This document shows, one piece after another, positions 37,450 to 50,541 of a stretch of DNA of 64,000 bases. How positions within the stretch are numbered: the stretch's first letter is position 1; every line of letters begins with the position of its first letter. The translations under genes and the position numbers were made by a program. Source of the DNA: Diadema setosum (lineage: Eukaryota; Echinodermata; Echinoidea; Diadematoida; Diadematidae); assembly GCF_964275005.1 (NCBI RefSeq), contig NC_092699.1, positions 17,226,901 through 17,290,900 of the forward strand, read 5' to 3'. Below the pieces are notes generated by a model. The model had not been told where the DNA came from and ran no database searches. It saw only the letters and a list, made by a program, of their open reading frames with translations.

Positions 37450-38580
37450 ACCAGTCAGTCCGCAGCACGTATGCTAATCAGCCGATCCGGCAAGATTTAT
37501 TCAGCACTCTCGTTGACGATCTTTGCGTTCGAAAGGTGTCTCGTCGAGCGAGATTTTGCGAGACTTTGATAGGGCTATGGTTTTCACAGTGTAGCGACTT
37601 GTACATACATTCGTCATGGCTACAAGTCACGGTAAATTGTTCTCCAGACTTTGATCTTTATTTTGATACTAAATTTGCGTATAACATCGGATCTTATCAT
37701 GACTGTATAATCAGTTGAATTTGCGTAAATTTTACCTGCTTTTCACGGGAGATTTTGTCGTCTAAAGTTCTTTTTTGGTTCCTGACCGGATTAAGAAACT
37801 GTTGTTTCTGATTCTGGCTTTTTCGTAGAGAGGAAACTTATATAGATGCTCATCATATATTGGAGTCAAGGAGACGCAAGCATGTTTTATACTAGTTTTT
37901 CCGTTTTGAAATTTTTAAAATTCACTCCTAAGCCGGAAGTATGCTTCACACAAAGTGTACAGTGGCGCGAAAGAGCTCTCTCATTGGACAGTGCATGCAT
38001 TCAGCGCTTGAACTACACGCGTGCCGAGAAACCGCAAGTGGCATGAAACCGTTATGTAGCAGTGCAATGACGTAATGCAAGCGCTGAATGCAAGCGCTGT
38101 CCAATGAGAGAGCTTACTCTTGAGATTGCACGGTTTCAAGCTGATCAGCACTGACATCGATGTATATTTTACTGTTTCCTGACCGGATTAAGCAACAAAT
38201 TGTCAAGATATTTACATGGATACAAAGATTAGGAGATGGACTACCAAATAAAGCATTTTCATTGAGACGCAAGGTGAATTTGGTATTTTTTTGACGTCTT
38301 GAACGTGTACTGCACGAATTACTTTTTTCATCATTTTTCAAGCTCAAATTACGCTATGATATTTTTCATTTACAATAATTTGAGTAACATGTAACGATAG
38401 TTTACATATTTTCCTTGAATTTGATACCAAATTTGTGAACATAAGGTGTATTTTTGTTGCCGAAAGCCCAAGGACAAAATCCCCTTACGCAGCTTATTAC
38501 GTATGCAAGCCTAGAGCGGGCTTGCATACGAGTTGAATAAATACGAGCGAATTATCGGGTGCTGCGGACTGACTGCAACT
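37450..38580. repeat. Possible inverted-repeat element with inner hairpin
   Basis: CAGTCAGTCCGCAGCAC at about 37454 is exactly inverted at about 38560. Inside, AGCTCTCTCATTGGACAG with CATTCAGCGCTTG (about 37971-38010) is inverted at about 38083-38112. CCTGACCGGATTAAG occurs twice in direct orientation (about 37780 and 38180). The order suggests an old non-autonomous DNA element with later rearrangement. No open reading frame of note. Confidence 0.45.
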
Positions 38581-38749
38581 GTTTGAACAATCACAGCCAG
38601 TTGGAACTCCAATGTATAAAACCTCCTTGGTATTACACAAAATCACCCCTATATACACATCAGTTTTTCGGGAGTACCAATTGGTGGAGTGTCGCAATCA
38701 GCGGTTGGGCGCATTGTGTGGGTGCATGATTGTGTATGCGTGTGTTAGT

Positions 38750-41216
38750 GTTTTTTTGTTTTAAAGAATATTTTATTCTTCATCAATGGGAAACATAACA
38801 TACAGAAAAAATGCTTACAAAATTCTCTGGACCAATTTCATAATCCTTTACATCAATAGATACAAAATTTATACCAAAACTTTACACTCTGATACATTTT
38901 TTTTTTCACAATCCATATACACAATCCATATATAGACATCACTTCTTTTCTAGTTTTACACTATTAATCCCTCATTCTCTTAACCATTTTTATTCTTTCA
39001 TTTCATTATTAATTCTATTAACTAAATCACCTACCAAAAATAATTTCTTTTCAGCTTTCATTCAATCCAACCTAAAATATCAATATCCATTGATTGAAGT
39101 TTATTGTTTAAAAAAAAACAAAACAAAAAAAAAACAACCCCCTCCCTCGCAACCCCCCACCCCCCGACCACTCTATACCCCCGTCCATTCTCCCTCTTAC
39201 TACCCCAACCCCATCCCCCCTCCCCCTTCCAAAACCCCCATCACAATAAAACCTCAAAGGCAACTGAAACCTGTGTGTCCTGACTTACATGTTAACACAT
39301 ATTACAATACGAGTGCGTGGAAAAGGCATTTCCTGGTGGATGTGCAGCAGACCCTACTCTATTAAATAAACGCAAAACAAATTCTCAAATTTTTTTTTCC
39401 AGTTGTCCCACTTTTGTAAATGTATTGGCAACGTATTACGTATAACTGCTAACTTTTCTTCTTCTAACATACCCTGCTCTATAGACCTTTTAATGAAATA
39501 TTCCGTTGGGGGTGTCTTATTTTTCCTTCCTAAAAAAAGCAATTTCTTCACCAAAATTATAACATGGTTAACTAACTGAGCTTTTCCTTTATCAGGTAGC
39601 TCTATACCAAAAAAGATCTCTTCCCAACTCAACTGTTGCAAATCAACATATTGAACAAAAGTACTACATTTTCCCCAAACTTTCCTAGCAAATTCACATG
39701 TATAAAATATATGTTTATACGTCTCTTCCTTTTTATGACAAAAAGAACATAAATTATCATTTACGAACTTAAACTGAAATAATTGATGATTTGTGTACAC
39801 TATTCCATGCAATAATCTATATTGAAAATCCCTCAAAACAGAACTCAAAGTGCTACTTCCTATCCTACTAAAAATACACTTTATATCTTTATTAGAAAAA
39901 TCACAAAAATATAAATTTCTCATTTTTTCTATCACCAAAGAATCATCACTTACTTTCTTCACTAATTCAACATATATGTCTTTAGAGGTAATCTTTTCCA
40001 AAGGAATTTCCTTCCCATTTCTTATAAAAATCATTTCATCAACACTTGTATCCTTCTCTACCTCTGTGTTCCTTTTCCAACCAATTGGAAGCGCTTCATA
40101 TATCTTCTGAATACTCAAAATATTTAAATAATTAAATCCTTTACTATAAAAATATTCAACAGAAAATAATTTACCATTCCTATCCATTATGTTCCAATCT
40201 AAAGCAATTTTTCAAAAACAAATCTTCATCAAAACTGCATTTTCCCTCAATACGAATCATTTTTTTATTAAACAATACTTCCTTCCTTATTTGATTATAA
40301 TTACCCCTGAAATCCCTTGTTTTCACTCATGTTTTCAACAGATCCCTGTAAAATTCCGGTATAGACAAATTCAAAAGATAAATAAAATGATTACAGCGAA
40401 ATATAAATTTACCTCCAATATGTTTAGTAACAAACTGAAAATATTATTTCCATTTCATTTCTATACCATAAAATAACCTTTTAACCCACATTACTCGTTG
40501 AGCGTTTATCAATGATGGAAAATGCATGAATTTTACTCCCCCGTGTTCATAATCTAATACCAACACAGTTTTTTTAATTTTTGGTTTCCCTTGCCAAATA
40601 AATTCCCAAACAACAATTTCCAATTCATTATATACCCATTCTGGCAAAGGAGTAAGAGACCCCACATATATTAACTTAGAATAAATAAAAGACTTCAATA
40701 ACTGAATTTTACCAACTAACGTCAAATCTCGTTGCTTCCACCATATCAATAATTTCTTTATTTTACTAAGTATTTCTTTATAATTCAATTTTTCTTTCAC
40801 CTCTGGATCCAAAGTGAAATATACCTCTAAAATTTTTAACTCCGTCACCATTTGTCCAAAAGAAAAATCATTAACACTATCTTTACTACTTCCCAATTCT
40901 AACACTTTTATCTTATCTTTATTTAGTTTAAGTCCAGAGACCCGTTGAAAACAATCAAAAATAAATTCAATCCTCTTGATTGATTAAAAAATCTTGTACT
41001 AAAAATGTAATATCATCCGCATAAAGCACTTGTCTAACTTCATTCCCTCCAAAACATAACCCTGAAATCTCCTTGTCTTTTCTTATCGAATGCGCTAACA
41101 CTTCTATATACATAAAATAAACAGATAGGGTGACAGTGGATCCCCTTGTCGAACCCCCTTTTCTATCTTAAAATACCCTGTCACACAACTAAGAGCATTA
41201 TTATAAAGAGTGGAAA
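38750..41216 (-). mobile_element. L1/Tx1-like LINE, 5'-truncated
   Basis: On the minus strand this reads, in order: RT motifs GVRQGDPLSPYLF and VLYADDITFLVQD (about 41.16-40.99 kb, with a frame change between them). Then comes the post-RT region 40905-40444 (KIKKLLIWWKQRDLTLVGKI, YSKLIYVGSLTPLPEWVYNE). A further frame at 40187-39357 contains the zf-RVT zinc knuckle CSFCHKKEETYKHIFYTC. At least two frame breaks and stops make it inactive. The 3' UTR includes a long G-rich purine strand (39.13-39.24 kb, seen as C-rich on plus), and the 3' end is near 38750. The 5' part, including the endonuclease, is absent. It lies in the B-C spacer. Confidence 0.88.
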
Positions 41217-43366
41217 TCCATTAGTGTGGGGAATGCGGACGATTAAAATCGTCCAGTATCTGGACTAAGCACAACGTTGGACACGGGGAAGTATGCTCTA
41301 GTCCTCGACCTTGTGGTTTTACCAATTTACTCGGAGTCGCCGTTTTATTTTAGGTAAGTCTGCACGCGTCTCCTTTTTCGTCTTGCTAAGGAGGTACTAT
41401 GGCTCGCCTAGTACCTCCTTTGAACTTACCAACATGTATTACTTGTACTATGTACCAAGAATATCATCCTGTGTATATCGCGATTCTAGTAGGCTTATAG
41501 GCCTACATGAAGTAATCTCCCATGTGTTTTCTTTCCTTTACAGCAACTCTCAGAACAGTGCCGGGCTGGTTATTATCGCAATCAAATTGGAACTGTATAT
41601 ATAGCCCTGTTTAATTAGCGGCAAGAAGGGGCGTATCTGTACCCAATCGTTCAATTGATGGAGTAACATGTAGTTTTCTTCTCTTTGATCCCATATTTAA
41701 TGCCACCATATAGAAATATTTGAAATACTGTAGGCCCTTATGTACCAAACTGGAGCTGCCCCACAGATAGGAAGACAATTGATTCATGTGTCTCTGCATC
41801 ATGACTATATAGCCACCCTCTGAGGAAGATGTGTCTTTATGATGGTACTTACTGTTCGCTCTTCCTTCTTATAATAAAACATGAGCGGTACGTACAGGTT
41901 TAGACTCTGGAATGCGAGAATAAAATTTGGCAAAATTCGATGAAATATAAATAAAAATTACTCGACTTTACATGACTTCACCTTATGTAAGATAATAAAT
42001 CAATTGTATTTGAAGATTATACCATATCGGTTCCATTTGTTGGAAGCAATCGGAAAGATTATAAAAGCGGCTTTACAGTGCACGAGGGTACAGATTCAAA
42101 TATTTCCGCGACATACCATGGTATCCAGGTCGGATTTGATAATTGGGTCATTCAAATTCGCACAAAACGACAGCGCCATGAAGATAATAGTCACTTATCA
42201 ACTTCGCACTTCTGTCAAACAATGTATTGAGCATTTAGATAATCCAAATTAGAATGCCCATCGAAAGCATTTGAATTCGTGAGAATGCGAGGGAGCATCT
42301 TTTCGAGCATTCTAATTCGCACGTGAGCATTCAAGCTTTGGAGTATATAAGTTCATTCAATTTAGCAGTGAAGGGTTAGTGACAGTGCATCTGCGGAAGA
42401 AGCCGACATAGCCATAACAGAATTTAGAACACATTCCATACATCGGGTGGAGGGCGTATCAGTTGACTCCAGAGAACTAAAGACATGATAACCAGACCTA
42501 TCTCCCCCTGGAGGCCTCGACCCTCAGGAAATAGACCACTAATTCTACTGAGATTAACTCCTCTTAAATCAACATTGTAATCAATAATTACCTGGATGTG
42601 CTTAGTACCCGTTCCAGGATGAAAGAAAGAAAGAGAGAGAGAGAGAAAGAAAGAAAAAGAGAGCGAGAGGAAAAAAGAAAAGAAATAGGCCCTATGTACT
42701 TTTCCTAATAAGACGTAGGACATATATGTAATGTATATCATAGGAAAACACGTATCACAACATAGGTCTACTGGTGTTCAGTAATGAAAGCAATTGAGCA
42801 TTCCTTGTAATGTGAGGGAAAATAATAATGCTGGATCGCTAGCGATTTCATGTAGGCGGTAACAATAAAAGAATGTCCCTATGCAACAAAAAAAAATTAA
42901 TGAAAGCGCATTAAAGACATTGTCACGATGAGTGCCGAAAGCATGAACATTAAATATGATAAAAACACATGATTATGTCCAAAATTATGCTATAGGACCA
43001 AATTACTATCGTATTGCTCGATGTGTTACCACGATTGCACCGAAACGAATTTTTGAATGCTGGAATAGCGGCTTTACGCAATCACCTCCTTGTCTCTCGC
43101 GAAATTGAATGACCGCTTCGCGAAGTTGGAGTACTTTCTACGAATTTGAATGACAATATCTTAGATTTGATTGACATGAATACACATTCAACTGAACGAA
43201 AATGAATTTGAACGACAAATAACTAAAACATTGAAATTGAATGATCGCAATATCAATTTGACTGACGAACTTACGAAATGAGCGCAAAAACCTATACGTC
43301 TAATGTAAAACTGATGTAAATCTGCAGATCAAGTTCTGCGAAAATTAGATTTCTTCTTTTCAACAG
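41217..43366. other. Spacer upstream of copy C
   Basis: A short hairpin GAGGTACTATGG/CCTAGTACCTCC lies near 41.4 kb. Two stretches (42.03-42.35 and 43.06-43.28 kb) are rich in GAATTTGAATGA-like words and both contain AGCGGCTTTAC. GA-rich simple sequence lies at 42.63-42.68 kb. No gene was recognised. Promoter elements of copy C were not identified. Confidence 0.4.
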
Positions 43367-43467
43367 TGAACAGAATTAGGCAACAGTCTCCCTTCATTCC
43401 TCATGCACACCTCACTGAGTCGAGACCCTTCATTAATTTACAGAGAAAAAAGAATCAAAGACTGACC

Positions 43468-46400
43468 ATGGATGACGAGGAGTGGAAAGTGAGGAAAGTG
43501 AGGGCGCTTCACACGATGAAGGATCAGGCCGAAGTGAAACAGGTGTATGATGAATTTGCCAGTTACTTTGATGAGGTAATCATCTTCATGTGCCATGGTG
43601 TAAACATCCTGTGTACCACATTATTTTCATACCGCAGCATAGTCATGCTTTGAGAAAACATTCTTTTTATTTAAATCTATGTAACTTTAACAGATTTCTG
43701 TTACTCCGGGCATGTAATGAGCGAAGTTGTAGAGGAAAATGCCAAGCATTTTGATGTAAACTGCATGACAAATCTATGACTGTTTTTCTTTCTAATAGCC
43801 AGAAGCTACATAATTGTAGATTCATGACTTTTCACATAGAACAGTGACGGAAACTTAGAATATACTCATAAATCCAGTAGGGAACACCGCTTGATAGTCA
43901 ATCACCATGTAAAATGCAAGCTACATGTGACAGAAAAGGAATCGTGAGAAACGCGTCCATTGTACTGTAGCATTTGGCTAGTTATCGATCGGTTTGGGCG
44001 GGTTTGTGTGTTTGAACAGAATGTGCGAACTGGCATGTCATCGACTGAGTCACGAAGGTGGCACAAAAAGAGTTAAAGGACCTATGCATTGCAAATGTAC
44101 GTTGACTTGTGTTGATTCATGATACCCTCAATATCACTTAGTATGTGGTGAAACGAATATATGAAAGCAATAAATATATTTCATTACATTTTCTTTTCTT
44201 GTATTTTTCTTCAAATTACTTGGATAGGCCCACTGAAAACCTTCAAAACCAAGATACTGCCTGTGACCTCATCTGCCAATCACTGCTCTCGCTAGAATAC
44301 TAATATGTTTAACAAAAGACATTGGAATGTACCTTCCCCTTGACTGACAGTTCACTGAACATAGCTTGCATGTTTCAATGTTACTAACATGACTAACAAA
44401 AGAAACTGCAAGAAAAATTTCATGCTCTTTGCAATGCTTTTCGTTAATTTTTAGTTATTTGGCAATGATTGACAGATGAGGTAACAGGCAGAATCTTGGT
44501 TTAGAATGGTTTTTTTTTTCTTGTGGGCGTTTCTAAGTAATCTGAAGAAAAATACTATTTTTCCCAAAATCTATGAAATTCATTTAGATTCGTTTCACCA
44601 CATATGTGATGTTAATTAAAGGACTTATGTAATTTGCATTAGGTCCTTTAATTCTAGTTTTTCTAGTATATTTGAATGGTTGTAGAAAATTCGTTGATCA
44701 ATTTTTCCAAATTATGCGCTCAACTTCAAAAGTGTCGTATGTGCCTCACTGATCTGAAAGTGTTTGGATGAAGAAATTCATAAAATGCAATGTAGATACG
44801 CTTAGCATCAGAGCCCGCATATACTATAACATGTATCAGGAATTTCAACATATCATGCGAGCATTAGTTTAAATACCTTTATACAATGGTATACTGGTAT
44901 GCAGTTCAATGAATCAATCATGCTAATTTGGCTCAGAAATCGGAAGTTTAGTTTAAAATAAAAAGCAACAGCAAAAACACACAAACATATCCAGTTCTTT
45001 TCTCGAAAGCCTGCCTCCTAATTCTTAGTTGTGATAATTTAATGTGCAAATCCATTCTGTAATCTGCATAGATTATGCAGTTTCAAAATGATGTTTAACT
45101 TACTTCACAGACATATAATATTGCTAAAGTGAGGCTTGTTTGCTCTTTTTTCAAGTGAAAGATTGTTAGATAATCTAAAACATATTTCATATTCCTCACA
45201 CACTTATTAATATGCAGCTTGTACTCTCCCTGGACTACGTAGCACCCATCTTCACGGCAGATGTCGTAGCCAAATTGGAACCCAACCAGGATGCACGGAT
45301 ACTCGACGTGGGCTGTGGCACCGGACTTGTGGGAGAAGGGGTGCGAAAATATATCCCATTGTAAAGCTCATGGATAGTATAGAATCACGGAGGTGCTAGA
45401 GAAGGAGAGACAACTACTGCTCTCCTTTGAAGTCATGTGCGGCGCCGCCGAGAAGTTATGCGTTCAACTACAGGTGTTACCCATGTGCTTTGACAAAAGA
45501 GAGCATCAATAATCGGGACTAGCGCTCTCACATCTAGAAATACTTGCCCCTACTGCAATTCGCTCTCTCTTTCAATGTGATGGCAACAATGAATTTGTGT
45601 AACTTGAATTGGAGCAGCGAACCAAAATGCAGTGTAAAACTAACAATTTTAACAGCAAATAGTTTAAAAGCACGCTGGAATACGCTTTAGCGGAGTACTG
45701 TATTTGAAAGATCAAAATATCCCAGATTAAAAGATTAAAAAACTAACATGGACAAATATGCGCATTATAGAAAAATATTAGGTTTTTAAGAGGGCCTAAT
45801 TTTCATTTCATTTTGATTTGCGCATTACGAAGAAACTAGAAATACATGTTTATAATATTGAATTCTTTCCTAAACTATTCTAAATCAATTCGAGTAGACA
45901 TTTCTATTTCATTTAAAATTTTACGTTGAAATAGAACTTGTAATTCAACGAAAGGTGAAATGCGTTCTTCGTCTCCTAACTTCGTCTTGCAAACCCGAGC
46001 GGCGCCGAGCACGACTTCAAAGCGTAATGGAATGCTAGACATCCCATTGTAACGCCTTGAACCCAAACATGCATTTGCATGAATTACGAAGAGTTGCCAC
46101 TCCATCTCTGTAACACCTCCCTGATAGAATCGTCTCCTTGTGACTGTGCAGCTGTCCACATCGGTGAATTTCTAAATAACGCATCATGGGATAGGCCACT
46201 CCGTATAGCCCTTATTACATAGAGTGGACTCAAACATATTGGATAAAAGTTAACAACAATTGAACGATTACAGTTTTCTTAAGATCGTGCAAAAGGTAAG
46301 AAGGCTACAGAACTTACAGCTGTGTGTCAAAAACATCTTTGCTCGCTGATCTGCAGTAGATCTAGATTCTTAAGGATCACTCCTCTTGGAGAGATTTGCA

Positions 46401-49400
46401 CTGGCTTCCACTGCGCCAAGAAATATCATGTAAGATCTTTCTAATTGTAATAACTAAGACACTTATTGGTCAAGCCCCTATGCTTACACATGTATTACAG
46501 AACTATTACTACTTAATTTCGCAGACGCACTCATATCCTGCGCTGTTCTAAAAAGTTGCACTCTTCTCCCTGAAACCCCAAAGCAGATCAAAAATTAGGA
46601 GACCGAGCATTTTGCCTGCGCATCCATCAAACTTTGGAGTAACAGTAACCTACCATTACAAATTAGGAAATACCCAACTGCAGCATAATTCAGCTTAAGT
46701 CTTCAAAAACATCTCTTCATTGAATTGTTCACTATCGTTTAAAGGGGTATGATACTCGAGTATAAATGCGAATTAGGTGAAGGCAGCAATATTAGTAGAA
46801 TACATCATTGAAAATATGAGGAAAATCGGGCGGTCCGATCAAAAGTTTATGCATATTTTAAGTTTGTGGTGCAGTCATCACTGGATGAGAAGACTACTAC
46901 AGTTTGTGACGTCATATCATGGAGAACGATATCAAGAAATATAGAGAACATTCAACACATTTTCGTTTTCCATGAAAGGTACAAATTCCCCCAACTTGTT
47001 ACCAACATGTGTCAAGGGTAATATCATCCCCACTGTTTTCTGAAAGAGGGTAAGTCGAGTGCTCTATAACTATGCTAAAAATAGTTAGAATATGTTTCGG
47101 TTTTTTTTTTTCTTTATATTAGGGAAACCGCCTCCTACGCGAGGGAGCTATTACATTTTCAAAACAAAATATAAGGATCTAATACGCACTTTTAGTGGAA
47201 TATTTTGTCAATTTTTCAAAGCCGTCGAGGGTACCCCATTAAGGTTATTTTTATTCATTTGAATATTCTTTAAACTCACGAAAACCTTATTCTGTTGCAC
47301 TTGGAGCTTTGGAAAGAAGTCTTTACGGGGGGGGGGGGGGGGAGGTCCCAAGCTATAATGCTTCATGTGTAAGGTCAAGGTGACCTCTCTGATTTGGACA
47401 CTGAATAAATGTATGCACATTTCTGCTCGTAATCATCTGACACGATACCGATATCTAGCAAAGAGACTGTTGTAAAAAATGTGTGGAGAGTCAATATTAT
47501 TTTTTAAAGGCTAATGGATTAATTCTCTGTGTGCTTGGAGTGCCGATTAATAATGATGATGATAGTTGATACTTTTATAGCGCCTTTTCCACTGAATACA
47601 AAGCGTTATGACATGTCATCCTTAGTCGCCATAGGAGTTACAAGAATACATTGTAAATGCAAATTACCAGGCAGTGATAGTATAAGAAGTCCCGTGCATA
47701 CATACATGACATAGGGATTTCAAAACAAGTAGGTCTTCAAATTTTGTTTGATTACTGGCACGGAAAACCCCATATCGTTGTATTTACTATCCAAAATTAC
47801 TCTAGGTTATAGAAAAGGTTAAATAACATTTGTATATACACTCTTGAAAACACTTATACAGTTGCAGGTATTTTGTGTTCAGTTTGATGAACAATGTTTA
47901 CAGATCCCCATGCGCTTTCTCTCCGTGGTCACAGCTGCACAAGGCAGGCTACAGGAATCTGTATGGTGTAGATCTATCAGGTGGACTCCTTGATGTCCTA
48001 CGAAAGAAGGGAACATACTGTCACCTAACAGAAGCAAACTTTGGTCCTCTTAACTCTCTAAATTTTACAGATGGTGAGTGATCTTGATAATCTGGATAGA
48101 ACGTATGACTTTAGCTTGAAATGAGAAGTGAGAAATGATGTTATTGTTTCGTGTTTGGTGTGTGATTGGTGTATAGTTGTATGTTTGTTTCAATATTATT
48201 TGCTCTCTCTGTGCTCTCTCTATTTTGCTTATCATACTTACTTTTATCTTAGAATCTAGTTTAAATGTGCAATGCTTTTACCCCGATTGTTTTCTTACCC
48301 ATTGGTTTGATCCTTATAACATGTTCAAGTTTTAATTGTGTTTTGTTTATGGTTGCTGCAATACTTCACGTTTCAATGTTTTCATTGCTTTTAGTACTTT
48401 ATGTATTGTTAATTGTCAATATATCACTGTACAATGTATTTTGATGTCATAGGGCTGTGTTATAAGGCAGGCCCTCTCTTAACCAGACTATACCCTGTGC
48501 ATTTTAAAAGAAGGCTGAATCGATACAGTCATGACTGTATTGCTTGGTTTAAGCTATTTCAAACAACACCCCACTGGAGATTTGGATTTTGTTTTGCTTT
48601 TTGTGACGTTAGCTCATTTTACACAGAGTGATTTTCGTTGTATAGAAAATACTCTTTAGTTGCATACACAGATATTATCATCATACTTTATTTACCACTA
48701 CAACTTTTTGTATTTCGTCTAAATGTATATTATTTCGCCTTTTCATGGACTGGACAGGTTACTTTGATGTAGCGATGAGCAGCGGCTCTTTTCTTCCAAC
48801 ACATCTTAATGAAAAGTGTCTTCCAGAAATGATACGACTCGTCAAGTCAGGTAAAATAATGATTGTTTCGTCACGACTGTTGGTCTGTCCCATACAAATA
48901 CATTACTTCGATCCATGTGTACTGCCTTCCTTAATAATGCATATTGTGCAGTATGCGGAGCGCCATCACATGGTGAAATGTCAGTTTCACATAAAACATA
49001 CAAACTAACAGTTCAAGAAACAAAGCGTCTCATTTCAGGTAGAGTTTGGCTTTGATTTCATGTTATTTCAACCTGATTATGTCAAATATTTTCACAACCG
49101 TTCATAATGCGTAGTCTTTCTCGATGAGCAGTTGAACATAAGCAGTTGACCGTATTCTTGATGTATTCTGTCTGTTTTGTTTGATACCTCGAAAGTTGTT
49201 TGTTTTTGTTTTTCCCGAAAATCTGTCCATGATAAATGTTGAAGAAACTACATGAGATTCAACTGCATACTACTATGTGTTACAAACCTATGTTTCTGTG
49301 AGGAATCTACTTTCAAAGAAAACGGTAATTAATGAAATTTTGCAATTTCCACTTCTGTTTTCCGACGCATTACCAATGCAGGTGGGTTTATCGTCATCAC

Positions 49401-49572
49401 GACCCGGAAGTACATCTTTGATGGGGAGACGGGTGACATGAAACTGAAGCCAGGGCTCGCTAAGCTCGTTGAAGACGGACTTATTGAGAAAGTGCGGCAC
49501 GAAGAGTCGTTGTACGAGAAAGATGGAGACGATCACGTGGTCGGGATAACCCTTATATACAGGGTAGTGTAG
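43468..49572 (+). CDS. METTL27: METTL27-like methyltransferase, copy C
   Basis: Third tandem copy. Exons are 43468-43575, 45218-45340, 47935-48073, 48758-48850 and 49382-49572, with phases 0, 0, 1, 1, giving 217 residues. Exon 1 (MDDEEWKVRKVRALHTMKDQ) is nearly the same as in copy A. Exon 2 starts with its own changes (LDYVAPIFTADVVAKLEPN) yet returns to ILDVGCGTGLVGEG. Exon 3 has VDLSGGLLDVLRKKG and HLTEANFG in place of CDLTEASFG. Exons 4 and 5 again resemble A. All splice borders are GT-AG. A 5' UTR exon probably begins after the AG at 43365-43366. Intron 1 holds a family 4 MITE. Intron 2 holds a LINE fragment and a family 1 MITE. The frame is intact. The loss of SSE in SGG next to the SAM-contacting Asp might alter activity (inference). 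Confidence 0.92.
44074..44650. repeat. TTAA-type MITE, family 4, in intron 1 of copy C
   Basis: Left TTAA then AGGACCTATGCATT; right AATGCAAATTACATA-type arm inverted, ending AGGTCCTTTAA. Inner blocks TTGATTCATGATACCCTCAA and GATTCGTTTCACCACATATG match the 13.86-14.27 kb element. Both ends keep TTAA. Confidence 0.8.
46370..46741 (+). mobile_element. CR1-like LINE fragment in intron 2 of copy C
   Basis: The plus-strand translation reads SSWRDLHWLPLRQEISCKI, then LIGQAPMLTHVLQNY, and after frame changes a SRSKIRRPSI-like block. The LHWLPVRQRI...LNGQAP order is diagnostic of the C-terminal region of CR1/Rex-type LINE proteins. Several frame breaks. A TTTAAAGGGG MITE end follows immediately. Confidence 0.75.
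46742..47115. repeat. MITE family 1 partial copy
   Basis: It starts TTTAAAGGGGTATGATACTC and contains GCAATATTAGTAGAATACAT and GGATGAGAAGACTACTACAG. These match one arm of the 20.59-21.16 kb palindrome. The second arm is missing. Confidence 0.7.
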
Positions 49573-49652
49573 TGCCATCGATCACAGTAACTTTTAGTTT
49601 TAGCTTCTTGGTGACAGTGACCAGAAAACGCTCAGGGAACATTTTTATGATT

Positions 49653-49658
49653 AATAAA
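49653..49658 (+). promoter_or_regulatory. METTL27: Polyadenylation signal AATAAA, copy C
   Basis: Canonical AATAAA 81 bp after the stop codon, in 3' UTR sequence shared with copies A and B (GCTTCTTGGTGACAGTGACC just upstream). Confidence 0.6.
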
Positions 49659-49866
49659 GTACATTCCATTGTCACGTTGACCGTTACCTGGTAGAGTCAA
49701 ATCAAGCAAGGTGGACAGCGAGTTTCATTAATGTGGAAGAATAATTAGTATGGGGATGAAATAAAATTCAGAGGAGTAATATTGGTTGCAGTTGTGATTG
49801 TGCAGATTAAGAAAGTTACGCTGTTATTGTCTCACACCTCTCCAATCATTTTCTAGATGATGTTGT

Positions 49867-50210
49867 TAAAGAGGAAATCCACCCTGAGAAGTAGCGTGTG
49901 TTAATGGAAACAAATTAGAGGAACAGAACAGCGGAAGTTTTGAAAAAAAAAAAGTGTAATGAAGACTGACTGACTAACTATACAGCGAGCTTCCATTGTT
50001 ACTAACGAAGATTTTTTCTTTTTTTGGTATGTGCTGATCAATATATATCTTGCAGAAAAACATGCTACATTGTGAACTTGAAACAGGTGTTCATTGTGAC
50101 AGTAATGATGCCATGCTGGCATATTGGAAGCTTTACCATACATTTCACAAGTGCAATGATGAATGCGCAAATCAATAATTATTTCTCTCATTTTCACTTT
50201 AAAGAAGAAA
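49867..50210. repeat. Possible TTAA-type MITE
   Basis: Left end GTTAAAGAGGAAATCCACCC and right side CACTTTAAAGAAG look like paired TTAA-AAG termini. The inner inverted match is weak, so the call is tentative. Confidence 0.35.
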
Positions 50211-50474
50211 AATGATGTGATCAGGTTACGTACTTCATGCACATGTATTCAATGTAAATCTTAACAAATCTATGATATTCTATCTACCTCGATGCATGGT
50301 ATGCAGGATAAATGAAAAACAACAAAGACATTCAACACCCCCCCCCCCTTCAATCTTGACTTGATTATTGTTCTTGCCTGTCTCCTTTCAAGAACGGAAA
50401 TTAAATTCATGAGAAATGAAAAGAGTGTACAATGTATTTGTCAAAGAGTCAGATGATTTGTATGAACGTTGCTC

Positions 50475-50476
<2 letters not shown>

Positions 50477-50511
<35 letters not shown>

Positions 50512-50541
50512 TGACATTGACATTGACATTGACATTGACAA
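50477..50541. repeat. (GT)n then (TTGACA)n microsatellites
   Basis: A GT run is followed by TATG and then about five TTGACA hexamers. It lies at the 5' edge of the LINE fragment that follows. Confidence 0.9.
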
